Source: Candidatus Saccharibacteria bacterium oral taxon 488 (GTDB lineage: Bacteria; Patescibacteriota; Saccharimonadia; Saccharimonadales; Saccharimonadaceae). From it: a DNA stretch of 64,000 nucleotides. The notes below the pieces were generated by a model that saw only the letters and a program-made list of their open reading frames with translations, did no database searches and was not told the DNA's origin. This document shows, piece after piece, positions 8,192-17,865 of this stretch (the stretch's first letter is position 1; every line of letters starts with the position of its first letter). Both the position numbers and the translations under genes were made by a program. The stretch covers positions 620,001 through 684,000 of the forward strand of contig CP039999.1 in the NCBI GenBank assembly GCA_013099195.1. The letters run 5' to 3'.

Positions 8192-8876
8192 ATATTATTT
8201 CAGTCAACTCGCCGCACCCGTTGATACACGCCGTGATTTCTCGCAAAAAACTCTTGTACTTTTTTGGCTCATCACGCATCTCGTCGAGCGTACGCCAGGC
8301 ATTTCTGCCGCCCTCAAACTGTACGGCCAATTTGCCTGAAAATACCTTGCAAAACATCAGGTGAAAGATCTTATCTTCGATAATTTCACCTGTTTGCGCA
8401 TGGCGCACACATTCATGGTACACCCCGCGATGAACAAATTCACCCCGTAAGCCCGTCTCCTCCGTCAATTCACGCGAGGCCGCATTGACGATTGACTCGG
8501 CCCACCGCACTTTGCCAGTAGGCGCACCCCAAAACCCATAGTAGGGGTGCTTGAGCCGCTGCTGCAACAAATACTGTTTTTCTCCAGCATGCTCACGCTC
8601 GATAACGAGCATAACTGCCACCTTTGGCTGCCGCTCAATAACACCGGCATCAGTATCAAGCTTATTCGCGTACTCCTTACCCTTGACCGAGAGGCAGTAC
8701 CCGCCGTCGACTTTCTGCACATAACCTAGCTCAACGAGCCGTTTGATGTGAAATTTAATATGATCGCTTTCCAGACCGCTTGCTTTTTGTAGTGTTGCGA
8801 AATTGGCCGCTGGCAAAAATAACAATTCCCGCAAAATTTTCGTCTGTGCCTCATGGATCTTTGCTTCAAAACTCAT
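8166..8876 (-). CDS. Winged-helix plus Nudix hydrolase fusion (intact Nudix box)
   Basis: Residues about 1-75 form a winged helix (KILRELLFLPAANFATLQKA, then HIKFHIKRLVELGYV). Residues about 85-190 form a Nudix domain whose box is perfect: G-x5-E-x7-RELTEETGL (GKVRWAES onward). The protein may be a Nudix enzyme with a DNA-binding module or a transcription factor that senses a nucleotide; NrtR regulators join the same two parts in the opposite order. An AAAGGAGG ribosome-binding site precedes the ATG, with TACACT about 18 bases upstream. It heads a two-gene unit with the deoxyribosyltransferase-like gene and has a paralogue at 61753. Confidence 0.82.
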   Translation of the reverse strand: MSFEAKIHEAQTKILRELLFLPAANFATLQKASGLESDHIKFHIKRLVELGYVQKVDGGYCLSVKGKEYANKLDTDAGVIERQPKVAVMLVIEREHAGEKQYLLQQRLKHPYYGFWGAPTGKVRWAESIVNAASRELTEETGLRGEFVHRGVYHECVRHAQTGEIIEDKIFHLMFCKVFSGKLAVQFEGGRNAWRTLDEMRDEPKKYKSFLREITACINGCGELTEIIYEYGNAEF

Positions 8877-8915
8877 ATCGCCTCCTTTGGCTTTAGTGTA
8901 GCGCGATCGGATTAG

Positions 8916-8942
8916 AAAAACTAGGGAAGTCGACTTCCCTAG
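8916..8942 (-). terminator. Intrinsic terminator of def
   Basis: A perfect 22-bp palindrome at 8921-8942 (stem CTAGGGAAG, tight loop) is followed on the minus strand by TTTTT (8920-8916). It lies downstream of def and upstream of the wHTH-Nudix gene. Confidence 0.8.
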
Positions 8943-9008
8943 TGTAGAGGCGTAGACGTGTCACGCTCCTCTCATAGAATCAGAGATTAGATAATCTCAA
9001 TAGCTACG

Positions 9009-9596
9009 TCATTCCTGAGTACTGTTAGTTGACGCTCTGCGGATCGCCAACTCAGCCAGGGCGGCCTTCTCTGTCCGCGGCCCACTTTTTATTCTGTCTG
9101 TAAAAAAGATACCGTTCAAATGATCTGTTTCGTGCTGGATAACCCAAGCATACATACTATCAAAGGCCTGTTCATGCGTCTCGCCCTGCTCATCTGTCCA
9201 GCGCAACGTAACCTCAGGGTAACGCGTGGTAAAACCCATTGGTGTCGTTTCAGAATCACCCGTCACTCCGCTCAGGCAGCCCTCTGGATTCAAGCTCTTC
9301 ACAGGTTCACCGCTGTATTCAACGATCTTGGGGTTAATTGCCACAAGCCGAAATGGCTCGACTTTTGCATCCTCAGGCGGCCGCACATCAATGATAAAGA
9401 TTGCGAGATCGCTCCCAATTTGATTAGCGGCGATACCTACGCCTCCGGGACCCTGTGAACGCAGCGTCTCGAGCATATCGTCTATGGTCTGTTGCACATG
9501 ATCGCTCCCTATGTCCTCATGTTTGACGGGTACGGCTTCTTGCGTTAGTATTTTACGGCCACCTTCAGTAAAAAAATTTACAATTTCGCGTTTCAT
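9009..9596 (-). CDS. def: Peptide deformylase
   Basis: This metalloenzyme removes the N-formyl group from nascent proteins. The three signature motifs are present in the 195-residue product: GVGIAANQ (52-59), EGCLS (105-109, metal-binding Cys) and QHETDHL (154-160, two metal His and catalytic Glu). A short acidic insert lies between strands around 70-80. TATAAT (9608-9603) is 6 bases before the ATG, so the mRNA should be leaderless. The transcript is closed by the palindromic terminator at 8942. Confidence 0.96.
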   Translation of the reverse strand: MKREIVNFFTEGGRKILTQEAVPVKHEDIGSDHVQQTIDDMLETLRSQGPGGVGIAANQIGSDLAIFIIDVRPPEDAKVEPFRLVAINPKIVEYSGEPVKSLNPEGCLSGVTGDSETTPMGFTTRYPEVTLRWTDEQGETHEQAFDSMYAWVIQHETDHLNGIFFTDRIKSGPRTEKAALAELAIRRASTNSTQE

Positions 9597-9667
9597 GTCT
9601 TTATTATACCATATTTATTGGGTAATAAATGGTAAGACCGTCGCAACATTGACGGTTCTTCCATCAG

Positions 9668-9697
9668 TTGACAGTCGACACACCTCTGTTATACAAT
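9668..9697 (+). promoter_or_regulatory. Promoter of the ABC exporter
   Basis: TTGACA (9668-9673), an 18-base spacer and TACAAT (9692-9697). It is one of the best -35 boxes in the window and produces a leader of about 100 bases before the exporter gene. Confidence 0.65.
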
Positions 9698-9731
9698 GAG
9701 ATACATCATTACCGTGAGTCTTGGTCACCCA

Positions 9732-9756
9732 AGTCCACCATACACCATAGTGGACT
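9732..9756 (+). promoter_or_regulatory. Leader hairpin or operator upstream of the ABC exporter
   Basis: Arms AGTCCAC (9732-9738) and GTGGACT (9750-9756) form a perfect inverted repeat with an 11-base loop inside the exporter mRNA leader. It has no T-run, so it is not a simple terminator. It could be an operator or an RNA control element; I cannot tell which. Confidence 0.4.
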
Positions 9757-9804
9757 GTAGATGACTTATCTTTGTATTAAAATATAAATTATAGGAGTTT
9801 TACC

Positions 9805-11568
9805 TTGCGACAACAACACGCAAAAACAACATTACAATTACTATGGCGAGCATCACGTCCATACAAATGGCGGCGCAACCTTGCTCTCATCACAGCGACA
9901 CTAACCTTAGCAGTAGGCACAATTGTCGGGCCACTGATTATCGCACAGCTCCTGGATATGATTCAACATGCTCAGCTGCAGACTGACTCTGTGTGGACAT
10001 TGGTAATTTTCTATGGCATAAGTCAGCTATGGTCAGAGATTATTGGGTGGCGGATAGTACTATATTTGATGTGGACGCTAGAAACCATTATGCAGCGCGA
10101 CATCGCAAACAAGGTATTCGCTAAGCTATCTGGCGAGACCATGTTTTTCCACTCCAACAAATTTGGCGGCTCGCTCGTCAGCCAAAACAGCAAGCTCAGT
10201 AGCTGTGTTGAGCGGTTTTGGGATGAGCTAGTGTGGGCAGTGCTGCCGCTGGTCATCTCACTCACCGGATCAATTGTTATCCTGTCGATGTTACTCTGGC
10301 AATACGCGCTCTTTCTATTCATGGTCTCGATCATCTTTGGTGTAGCCGTCTTCTTTGGATCACGCCCAATGGCCAAATTAAGTAGGCGTGAGGCGGAGGC
10401 CAGCAACAAAGTAAGCGGCAACCTCGCTGACATGGTGTCAAATGTGCTTGCCGTTAAATCATCTGGCGCTGAAAAAGTCGAGCAGCAGCGATTTGATAAA
10501 ACGAATCATGCATGGCGCAAGGCTAGCCTAGCCACTATGCGAGGATTTCTCACTGTCAGCAGTGTTTACTCAACGATAAACACCAGCATCCGAATCGGTG
10601 CCATCGTGTTCGCTATTTATGCAGCACAGCATAATATCGTTTCGGTCGCAGCAGTGTACTTAATCATCACCTATACTGGCAGCGTCACCCGTGAGCTGTG
10701 GAATATGAATAGCATTATGCGCAATTATAACCGGATCATCGGCGACGCCCATGAGATGGTTGAGATATTACACACACCAACATCACTTGTTGATAAGAGT
10801 GATAAAAAGCTTCATGTTGATCGCGGTGTCATTGATTTTGATGCCGTGACCTTTACGCATGACGAAGGCAAGGGGGCGATGCTATTTCGCAACTTTTCAC
10901 TGCATATTACACCAGGCGAAAAAGTCGGGCTGGTTGGTTCTAGTGGTTCGGGCAAGACGACTCTGACGAAATTACTGCTGAGATTTGCCGACATTGACTC
11001 GGGCACAATCACGATTGACGGGCAGGATATTGCCGAGGTTACACAATCCAGCCTCCGTTCGCAGATCGCTTACGTGCCACAAGAGCCGCTACTATTTCAC
11101 CGTTCGGTGCGCGAGAACATTGCCTACGGCAAGGCTAATGCCACCGACGCTGAGATTGAACAGGCAGCCAAAAAGGCGGGGGCTTATGATTTTATCATCA
11201 AGCTGCAGGATGGATTTGACACACTGGTCGGTGAACGCGGCGTCAAGTTGTCGGGTGGACAGCGCCAGCGCATCGCTATCGCTCGAGCCATCGTGAAAGA
11301 TGCACCGATCTTGGTCCTCGACGAGGCGACCTCGGCGCTTGATTCTGAGTCAGAAGTTCTGATCCAAAAATCGCTCAAGACGCTGATGAAAAACCGTACC
11401 TCAATCGTCATCGCTCATCGACTTTCAACGATTGCAAAGCTTGATCGAATCATCGTGATGCATAATGGCAAGATAATCGAGGATGGCTCGCATGACCAGC
11501 TCCTTAAGCACGGCGGCCACTACGCGAAACTGTGGCAGCATCAATCTGGCGGCTTTATTGACGCCTAA
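9805..11568 (+). CDS. ABC exporter, fused permease and ATPase
   Basis: The 587-residue half-transporter has six membrane helices (about 20-310) followed by a nucleotide-binding domain with Walker A GSSGSGKTT, Q-loop YVPQEP, signature LSGGQRQRIA, Walker B ILVLDEATSALD and the switch His in IVIAHRLST. It should work as a homodimer that exports a lipid, peptide or drug; the MsbA/LmrA-like sequence does not reveal the substrate. The start is a TTG with AGGAG seven bases upstream. The start is at the end of a roughly 100-base leader with a hairpin. The DedA gene follows after 30 bases with its own promoter. Confidence 0.9.
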   Translation: MRQQHAKTTLQLLWRASRPYKWRRNLALITATLTLAVGTIVGPLIIAQLLDMIQHAQLQTDSVWTLVIFYGISQLWSEIIGWRIVLYLMWTLETIMQRDIANKVFAKLSGETMFFHSNKFGGSLVSQNSKLSSCVERFWDELVWAVLPLVISLTGSIVILSMLLWQYALFLFMVSIIFGVAVFFGSRPMAKLSRREAEASNKVSGNLADMVSNVLAVKSSGAEKVEQQRFDKTNHAWRKASLATMRGFLTVSSVYSTINTSIRIGAIVFAIYAAQHNIVSVAAVYLIITYTGSVTRELWNMNSIMRNYNRIIGDAHEMVEILHTPTSLVDKSDKKLHVDRGVIDFDAVTFTHDEGKGAMLFRNFSLHITPGEKVGLVGSSGSGKTTLTKLLLRFADIDSGTITIDGQDIAEVTQSSLRSQIAYVPQEPLLFHRSVRENIAYGKANATDAEIEQAAKKAGAYDFIIKLQDGFDTLVGERGVKLSGGQRQRIAIARAIVKDAPILVLDEATSALDSESEVLIQKSLKTLMKNRTSIVIAHRLSTIAKLDRIIVMHNGKIIEDGSHDQLLKHGGHYAKLWQHQSGGFIDA

Positions 11569-11609
11569 CCAGCACAGTCTCTAGGTAGTATGCTATAATG
11601 CATAATGAT

Positions 11610-12266
11610 ATGATGCACGCGTTTATTGATTTTATTGTTCATTTTGGTGTTGTCGCGATTTTGCTGGTTGTCTTTGCCGAATCAGGCCTACTCTTTGGTT
11701 TCATTTTCCCGGGTGACAGCCTGCTGTTTACGGCTGGCTATATGGTACAGCAACATATTCTGCCAATTGATATTCATTTCTTTGCACTACTACTCTCGTT
11801 CATGGCTATCCTTGGCGATAGCGTTGGCTACGCATTTGGACATAAAGTTGGCCGTAAATTATTTGAACGCAAAAACTCTCGCTTCTTTAAGAAGAAATAT
11901 CTCGTGCAAGCCGAAAAGTTTTACGAAAAGCATGGCTCACTTACCGTGGTGCTGGCGCGATTTGTACCGATCGTGCGTACGTTTGCGCCAATCGTGGCTG
12001 GCGCTAGCAAGATGCACTACCGAACCTTTATCGTCTTTAATATCATTGGCGGCGTTATTTGGGCCACACTTTTCACCTACCTCGGATTCTTTGCTGGCAA
12101 AGCGCTCACCGACGCTGGTATTAATATTGAGGTCGCTGCACTAATTATCATCTTCTTGTCAGTGCTGCCAATGATCATTCACGCCCTCAAGCAGGAGCAT
12201 ACTCGCGCGGCGCTGCGCCAACAAGTATCAGTCCTACTCGGTAAGACTCGCCGCAAAAAGCAATAA
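11610..12266 (+). CDS. DedA-family membrane protein
   Basis: The 218-residue integral membrane protein has the DedA/SNARE-associated pattern: an N-terminal re-entrant segment FAESGLLFGFIFPGDSLLF, the central GRKLFERKNSRFF loop, ARFVPIVRTFAPIVAGAS with its conserved Arg and Pro, and further helices. DedA proteins are known as putative undecaprenyl-phosphate or phospholipid flippases tied to envelope homeostasis. An extended -10 (TGCTATAAT, 11591-11599) contains an in-frame ATG at 11598, which therefore cannot be the start. The ATG at 11610 is about 3 bases after the likely transcription start. Confidence 0.87.
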   Translation: MMHAFIDFIVHFGVVAILLVVFAESGLLFGFIFPGDSLLFTAGYMVQQHILPIDIHFFALLLSFMAILGDSVGYAFGHKVGRKLFERKNSRFFKKKYLVQAEKFYEKHGSLTVVLARFVPIVRTFAPIVAGASKMHYRTFIVFNIIGGVIWATLFTYLGFFAGKALTDAGINIEVAALIIIFLSVLPMIIHALKQEHTRAALRQQVSVLLGKTRRKKQ

Positions 12267-12308
12267 GCCTTCATGATGAAGCCTGCTCGTTAGTAGCTAT
12301 ACGTCCAA

Positions 12309-15143
12309 CTACAGCAAACTTTTCAGATACCTACCGGTAAATGATTCTGGCACGTTGGCGACTTCTTCTGGCGTACCGCTCGCTACTACCGTACCGCCGC
12401 CGAGACCACCCTCAGGCCCCATATCGATAATCCAGTCGGCCGATTTAATCACATCCAGATTGTGCTCAATAATAATCATGCTGTTACCGCCGTCAACCAG
12501 CTGCTGCAAAATTCCCAGCAATCGCTTAACATCGGCAGAATGTAGCCCAGTTGTCGGCTCATCCAGAATGTACATCGTCTTGCCCGTCGAACGCTTTGAA
12601 AGCTCCGTCGCTAGCTTGATACGCTGCGCCTCGCCACCCGAAAAGGTGGTTGCTGGCTGACCGAGCTTAATATAACCAAGACCAACCTCGACCAACGTCT
12701 GTAATTTCCGAGCGATATTAGGCACGCTATCAAAGAAGTCCGCTGCTTGCTCAACCGTCATATCGAGTACATCAGCAATCGTCTTATTTTTATACTTAAT
12801 TTCCAGCGCCTCACGATTGTAACGCTTACCGTGGCATTCGTCGCACTGGACGTAGACATCCGGCAAGAAATGCATTTCAATCTTGATCATACCGTCGCCT
12901 TGGCAGTTTTCGCAGCGACCGCCCTTGACATTAAAACTGAACCGACCAGCTTTATAACCGCGGACATTAGCCTCAGGAGTACTGGCAAACAGTTCGCGAA
13001 TTGGCGTAAAAATACCAGTGTAGGTCGCTGGATTAGAGCGTGGCGTACGGCCAATTGGTGACTGATCGATGACGATAGCTTTATCCAACTGCTTTATTCC
13101 CTCAATTTTATCGTGTGCGCCAGGTACGTCACTAGCCCGGTTGAGCCGTGCCGCTAATTCCTTGGCGACGATATCATTAACTAGCGTCGACTTACCGCTG
13201 CCTGAGACACCCGACACCACTGTCATCAGGCCCAACGGAAATGCCACATCAATTTGTTTCAAATTATTCTCACGAGCGCCGCGGACGATTAGTTGACGGC
13301 TCGCATCAACCTGGCGGCGGTGTTTTGGTACGGCAATTTTTTCTACACCCGACAGATACTGCCCGGTTATACTATCCGTGCATTTAGCCACCTCATTTGG
13401 CGCACCCAGCGCCACCACCGTGCCGCCATGAACACCAGCACCCGGCCCCATGTCAATCAAAAAGTCGCTCTGCCGAATGGTATCCTCGTCGTGTTCGACT
13501 ACTAGCACCGTGTTACCTAAATCGCGCAGACGCTTCAGCGTAGCAATTAGCCGGTCATTATCACGCTGGTGCAAACCAATCGACGGCTCATCCAGCACAT
13601 ACAGCACACCCTGCAAACCGCTGCCAATTTGCGTTGCCAGCCGAATTCGCTGCGCCTCACCGCCGCTCAGTGTATTGGCGGCGCGCCCTAACTCCAAATA
13701 ATTCAGCCCGACATTACTCATAAACCCGAGCCGTGCTGTAATCTCTTTCAAAATAAGCCGGGCGATCATCGCCTGCTGCTCATTTAGTGTTAACTTGTGA
13801 GTGAACAAGTCAAACGCATCATCAACGCCAAGGTCGCAAATATCCATGATATTCAGACCCTGTACCGTTACTGCTAGGACAACCGGCTTCAGCCGCGCGC
13901 CGCCGCAAACATAACAATCCCGCTGGCGCATAAACCGCTCGATGTCCTTACGCATAAATTCACTATCGGTTTCTTTCCAACGTCGCTCCAGATTCGGAAT
14001 TACTCCCTCATACACTGCATCATAATACCGTCCATTGCCAAGCTGCACCGGATATTTCTGATCACCCGTACCGTACAGTACCTTGTGTCGCGCTTCCTCA
14101 GATAGCTGCCCGACCGGTGTCCGAATACTGAAACCATGCGCCTCAGCTACCGCCGAAATCTTGCGCATGTAAAAATTATCGACATTGATCCGGTTGTATG
14201 GCCGAATTGCCCCCTCGGCAATCGTCAGATTCTCGTTCAGTACTAAATGAGGATCAACCTCCAAGCGACTGCCAAGTCCAGTACAACTCGGACAGGCCCC
14301 TTGCGGTGCATTAAAACTAAACAGACGCGGCTCAAGCTCTGGGATCTCCTCATCCGGATGATCAACACAGGCATATCGCTGCGAGAACGTCTTCAGTTCA
14401 TCCGTATCAGCATCCAGCACCTCAACCACACCCTGGCCAAGCTCCAGCGCCTGCTCGACGCTCTGGCTCAACCGGCTAGTTAGGTCATTGTTCACCACTA
14501 GGCGATCAACCACCAGCTCAATGCTATGCTTGTAACTTTTCTGTAATTGCGGAAACTCATCCAGCGCATACACCACCCCATCCACACGCACCCGGGCGTA
14601 ACCTAACCGTTGATACTGCTCTGGAATGTGTGCAAACTCGCCCTTCTTATTTTTAACAATTGGCGCGAGTAGCAACAATCGCTTGCCATCATATTGCTTG
14701 ATAATCTCCTGGATAATCGCCTCGGCTGTGCGGCGTGACACTGGCTTATGGCAGCGTGTGCCGTCTGGCTTGAGGGCCGGACAATGCGGCGTGCCAATCC
14801 GCGCGAACAAGAGTCGCAAATAATCATAAATCTCGGTCACCGTCGCCACGGTTGAACGCGGGTTACGGCTGGTTGATTTCTGGTCAATTGAAATCGCCGG
14901 ACTCAGGCCCTCGATACTATCAACATCCGGCTTATCCATAATGCCCAAAAATTGCCGCGCATAACTCGACAGACTCTCGACATAGCGACGCTGCCCCTCG
15001 GCGTAAATCGTATCAAACGCTAGCGACGACTTACCACTACCACTGAGACCAGTGATCACCACTAATTTATCGCGCGGGATCTCCACGTCAATATTTTTCA
15101 GATTGTGTTCACGGGCGCCCTTGACGCAAATTACCTCTGGCAT
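12309..15143 (-). CDS. uvrA: UvrABC excinuclease subunit A
   Basis: This is the DNA-damage recognition ATPase of nucleotide-excision repair; it loads UvrB. The 944-residue length is normal. Two ABC modules are visible, with Walker [10 protein letters not shown] (32-40) and GVSGSGKST (about 640) and signatures [14 protein letters not shown] and [13 protein letters not shown]. The second-module zinc finger CENCQGDG...CDECHGKR is intact. The first finger region keeps [17 protein letters not shown] (15158-15153) lies 9 bases before the ATG, so the leader is 0-3 bases long. uvrB and uvrC are not in the window. Confidence 0.98.
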   Translation of the reverse strand: MPEVICVKGAREHNLKNIDVEIPRDKLVVITGLSGSGKSSLAFDTIYAEGQRRYVESLSSYARQFLGIMDKPDVDSIEGLSPAISIDQKSTSRNPRSTVATVTEIYDYLRLLFARIGTPHCPALKPDGTRCHKPVSRRTAEAIIQEIIKQYDGKRLLLLAPIVKNKKGEFAHIPEQYQRLGYARVRVDGVVYALDEFPQLQKSYKHSIELVVDRLVVNNDLTSRLSQSVEQALELGQGVVEVLDADTDELKTFSQRYACVDHPDEEIPELEPRLFSFNAPQGACPSCTGLGSRLEVDPHLVLNENLTIAEGAIRPYNRINVDNFYMRKISAVAEAHGFSIRTPVGQLSEEARHKVLYGTGDQKYPVQLGNGRYYDAVYEGVIPNLERRWKETDSEFMRKDIERFMRQRDCYVCGGARLKPVVLAVTVQGLNIMDICDLGVDDAFDLFTHKLTLNEQQAMIARLILKEITARLGFMSNVGLNYLELGRAANTLSGGEAQRIRLATQIGSGLQGVLYVLDEPSIGLHQRDNDRLIATLKRLRDLGNTVLVVEHDEDTIRQSDFLIDMGPGAGVHGGTVVALGAPNEVAKCTDSITGQYLSGVEKIAVPKHRRQVDASRQLIVRGARENNLKQIDVAFPLGLMTVVSGVSGSGKSTLVNDIVAKELAARLNRASDVPGAHDKIEGIKQLDKAIVIDQSPIGRTPRSNPATYTGIFTPIRELFASTPEANVRGYKAGRFSFNVKGGRCENCQGDGMIKIEMHFLPDVYVQCDECHGKRYNREALEIKYKNKTIADVLDMTVEQAADFFDSVPNIARKLQTLVEVGLGYIKLGQPATTFSGGEAQRIKLATELSKRSTGKTMYILDEPTTGLHSADVKRLLGILQQLVDGGNSMIIIEHNLDVIKSADWIIDMGPEGGLGGGTVVASGTPEEVANVPESFTGRYLKSLL

Positions 15144-15252
15144 ATCTGGTCTATTATACCGAATAGACGTTCATTTTTCCAGTTGCAGCGGGCGGAACAA
15201 TCTCCTCAATATCACATTTTGATGTATTTATAGCAACATATTATGCTTATGA

Positions 15253-15281
15253 TTGCAAATATAATGATCAGCTGTTATAGT
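15253..15281 (+). promoter_or_regulatory. Promoter for leaderless small membrane protein
   Basis: TTGCAA (15253-15258), 17 bases, TATAGT (15276-15281), then 7 bases to the ATG at 15289. The optimal spacing makes this one of the clearest leaderless examples. Confidence 0.65.
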
Positions 15282-15288
15282 AAAATAC

Positions 15289-15708
15289 ATGAAGAGGTTT
15301 GTGATCATCTGTGGAATTGCCGTTGCCGTCGCAACCTTATTTTACCTGACCCGCGAAGAGTGGTTTTCATTCATGGTTATCGGTAGACTTCCATTCACTG
15401 GTATCATTCTGCCAGCAGCTGTGATGATGGGCTTCTGGATGATCATTGTGCCGGTATGTATTATCTGGGCAAAATCGATTAGTACTGCATTTTGGAGTAG
15501 TGTCGAGATTATCGGAGAGTTTGATCAGCGTCGCATTAATCGACAACTCCGTCTAGTGGCAAATTCTCGTCACGCAACAGCACAGCACGTCAGTCTAGCT
15601 ATGGTTGCAGCGTGGCTCGTAATGACGCAACGTCATCTAGCACAAGCTGATGCCACTCCCAAGGTTGACGACCAATCTACAGCACGATTGGCCGTTGCAA
15701 CAAACTAA
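15289..15708 (+). CDS. Small membrane protein, unknown function
   Basis: I do not recognise this 139-residue protein. It has an N-terminal hydrophobic helix (about 4-20), a second helix (about 35-60), a basic cytoplasmic stretch around FDQRRINRQLRLVANSRH (75-93), and a weakly hydrophobic segment about 100-112. It converges on the permease gene with a gap of 17 bases. Its own TTGCAA/TATAGT promoter places the start codon at the predicted +1. Confidence 0.65.
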   Translation: MKRFVIICGIAVAVATLFYLTREEWFSFMVIGRLPFTGIILPAAVMMGFWMIIVPVCIIWAKSISTAFWSSVEIIGEFDQRRINRQLRLVANSRHATAQHVSLAMVAAWLVMTQRHLAQADATPKVDDQSTARLAVATN

Positions 15709-15725
15709 AGATATCCCCGCCCCGC

Positions 15726-17279
15726 TTACTCGGTCTGATTTGCTTCTGGTGACGTCAGCTTCTTGATCATTGGCAATATGATATAGATACCAACAATAGC
15801 CATTGCCAGTCCAGCACCAACAATCAAGCAATATAGTGGTGTAATAACTGGCTTTAGGGAGGTTGGAAGGATGCTGATAAATACCAATCCTGTCCACACA
15901 CCGATAGCACACGAGAGTAGGGAGACACTCACTAACGGCACTAGCGATTCAAAGCCAACGAGGCGCTTTAGCTGACTGAGCTTCATCCCACCGAGCCGTA
16001 ACGTAAACAGTGATCTCCGTCGCTCCAAGAGTCCACCAATCGTCGATACAATTAAACTTGCTACGGCGACAAACAATGTCACACCCATACCAACATAGGC
16101 AAGATCGGCGAAGTTTTTGATGACTGGATTAATGGCTGGCCGCTTAGAATCAGCACCACCAACGACCCACATTGGATTGGCTGATTGTAGTCGCTCACCA
16201 ACTAGGCCTCGCAATTGATCAACATCAACTGCATTTTGTAGAGTCACGAGATAATTAACGTTGCCCTTTGTTTCAACAGTATCCATCAATGTCACCGACT
16301 GCGTAACTGGCGCATCAAAATTGATGAGTGCAAATTGATCCGGACGAGCACCGCTTGGGCACGTATGCTCAGTGTATGATGCTAGATCGCTACAACGCAT
16401 AGCATGGCCTTTTTCGAGAGGATATATTGCTGCACTATTTACAATATATTGCTGCCTATTAAAAGTTTGCTGCATTGACTGCGGCAGTGAATCACCAATA
16501 ATTATCGCAGAGTTACCCTTACGCTGTGAGTAGCCATTATTATTAACTGATGATGCACTCAGCATTTCAATGCCACTAACTGCCGTCAGATAAAAACTCC
16601 CTGCAAATAGTGCCAAGACGACACCACTGACACTGCGGAATACAGCTCGCGAATGTACCGCGATACGCTTACTTGCGATCAGCACCAGACCGCTACGCGC
16701 CCACCGAGCGCACCATCGTGCGATACAATTCGTCAGCCAGCCACCGGCCAATACCAGGCCAAACATAACAAGCATCACTCCCGCCGCGAGCACCATCATT
16801 GCTCCTAATGAACTATCTGCTTGCCCATGAAGCCACTGATGTCCCGCAGGAGTCGAGGCCCAGGCAAAGATACCAAGACCTATTGCTAGTGGTAGTACTC
16901 GCCAAATACGCAACTTCTTTACTTTTTCTTGCGTCCGGGCTACGCCAAGTGGTGAAATCTGTGCTCGCCGCATCCGCCGCCAGCTCACACCAATAGTTAA
17001 CGCCAGTGTCAATGCAATGATTAACAGATACTGTAGCCAGTTTAGCTGCAAATCAGCCGGCCAGAATCGTGCACCACCCATCTCAAAATTCTGTAGCGGT
17101 GCCTGAAACAGCCAAAACGCTACGAGACCAATAACAACTCCGACAATCGAAGCTATAAGTGACTCGAGGAGAATCACTCGTGTCACTTGCTTTTTTGTGG
17201 CGCCAATCAACCGCAATGCCGCATAGCGTTTCTCACGCTGTACGCCACCTAATTGTTTGGCGATGACCAGCCGTTGCAT
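15726..17279 (-). CDS. FtsX-like ABC permease, C-terminal part (gene interrupted)
   Basis: This frame holds most of a MacB/FtsX-family permease: REKRYAALRLIGATKKQV, the signature after the second helix, then paired helices, a large extracytoplasmic region (about 245-400) and a final helix bundle with LERRRSLFTLRLGGM. The N-terminal part lies in another frame upstream (17284-17865). The second transmembrane helix expected between them is absent, so I infer a deletion with a frameshift near 17285. The ATG at 17279 is 6 bases after a TATACT (17291-17286), so this part may still be expressed alone. Function as an exporter is doubtful. Confidence 0.65.
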   Translation of the reverse strand: MQRLVIAKQLGGVQREKRYAALRLIGATKKQVTRVILLESLIASIVGVVIGLVAFWLFQAPLQNFEMGGARFWPADLQLNWLQYLLIIALTLALTIGVSWRRMRRAQISPLGVARTQEKVKKLRIWRVLPLAIGLGIFAWASTPAGHQWLHGQADSSLGAMMVLAAGVMLVMFGLVLAGGWLTNCIARWCARWARSGLVLIASKRIAVHSRAVFRSVSGVVLALFAGSFYLTAVSGIEMLSASSVNNNGYSQRKGNSAIIIGDSLPQSMQQTFNRQQYIVNSAAIYPLEKGHAMRCSDLASYTEHTCPSGARPDQFALINFDAPVTQSVTLMDTVETKGNVNYLVTLQNAVDVDQLRGLVGERLQSANPMWVVGGADSKRPAINPVIKNFADLAYVGMGVTLFVAVASLIVSTIGGLLERRRSLFTLRLGGMKLSQLKRLVGFESLVPLVSVSLLSCAIGVWTGLVFISILPTSLKPVITPLYCLIVGAGLAMAIVGIYIILPMIKKLTSPEANQTE

Positions 17280-17283
17280 CAGT

Positions 17284-17865
17284 TTAGTATATATCGGTAA
17301 AGTATGATGATTGCCCACGAGACTGAGCGGCCTTATCCGTGGCGGCAACTTCCTCAGTACTCACCCCTCGAATAAGCATCAGTGCGTCTGGACTTTGTAG
17401 GTATGCATCAGGGATCGTACCAAGATACTTTGTATGCTTGCCAAATCTATCAATAATCTTATCCTCGGGATGTTGGGCGACCTTCTCGGCCAGGGCTTTT
17501 GACATATAATATTCACCAGATGCTGGTGTTGGTAATTGAGCAAACTGGACCGACCCTTCTGCGCCATGGAGTGATAGTACATCAATTTTTTTATCGCGCC
17601 ATTTTGTCAAATTACCTAGCTGTACGTTTGACGCCTTTAGCGGCTTGACGGTGGTGTCTCGTTGTCGCTGCTGCGGTGCAGCATTCTTTGCTTGAAGTAT
17701 AGCCGTATTAATAATCGCACGGTCGGTCCGTTTCAGTAGACCGTTTACACCGGCTACAAAATAACAAACCAACACTATACCAAGTGCGATAGCTGCCGAT
17801 GTCAGCACGAGGCGGGCCATTGATTGGCGACCAGATTTACGAAGAAGCATCCAACTAACGCTCAT
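17284..17865 (-). CDS. FtsX-like ABC permease, N-terminal part (gene interrupted)
   Basis: The 193-residue product has one N-terminal membrane helix (about 17-42, LVLTSAAIALGIVLVCYFVAG) and an extracytoplasmic domain, then stops after SYFTDIY. This matches the first helix and first outer domain of FtsX/MacB-type permeases; helix 2 and everything beyond are missing from this frame. Its ATG overlaps the TAA of the ATPase gene (TAATG), typical of a coupled operon. The rest of the permease lies in another frame just downstream. Confidence 0.65.
   Translation of the reverse strand: MSVSWMLLRKSGRQSMARLVLTSAAIALGIVLVCYFVAGVNGLLKRTDRAIINTAILQAKNAAPQQRQRDTTVKPLKASNVQLGNLTKWRDKKIDVLSLHGAEGSVQFAQLPTPASGEYYMSKALAEKVAQHPEDKIIDRFGKHTKYLGTIPDAYLQSPDALMLIRGVSTEEVAATDKAAQSRGQSSYFTDIY

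Noticed and set aside
9698-9804. T-box riboswitch in the ABC-exporter leader
   Set aside because: No T-box sequence, specifier stem or terminator was visible.
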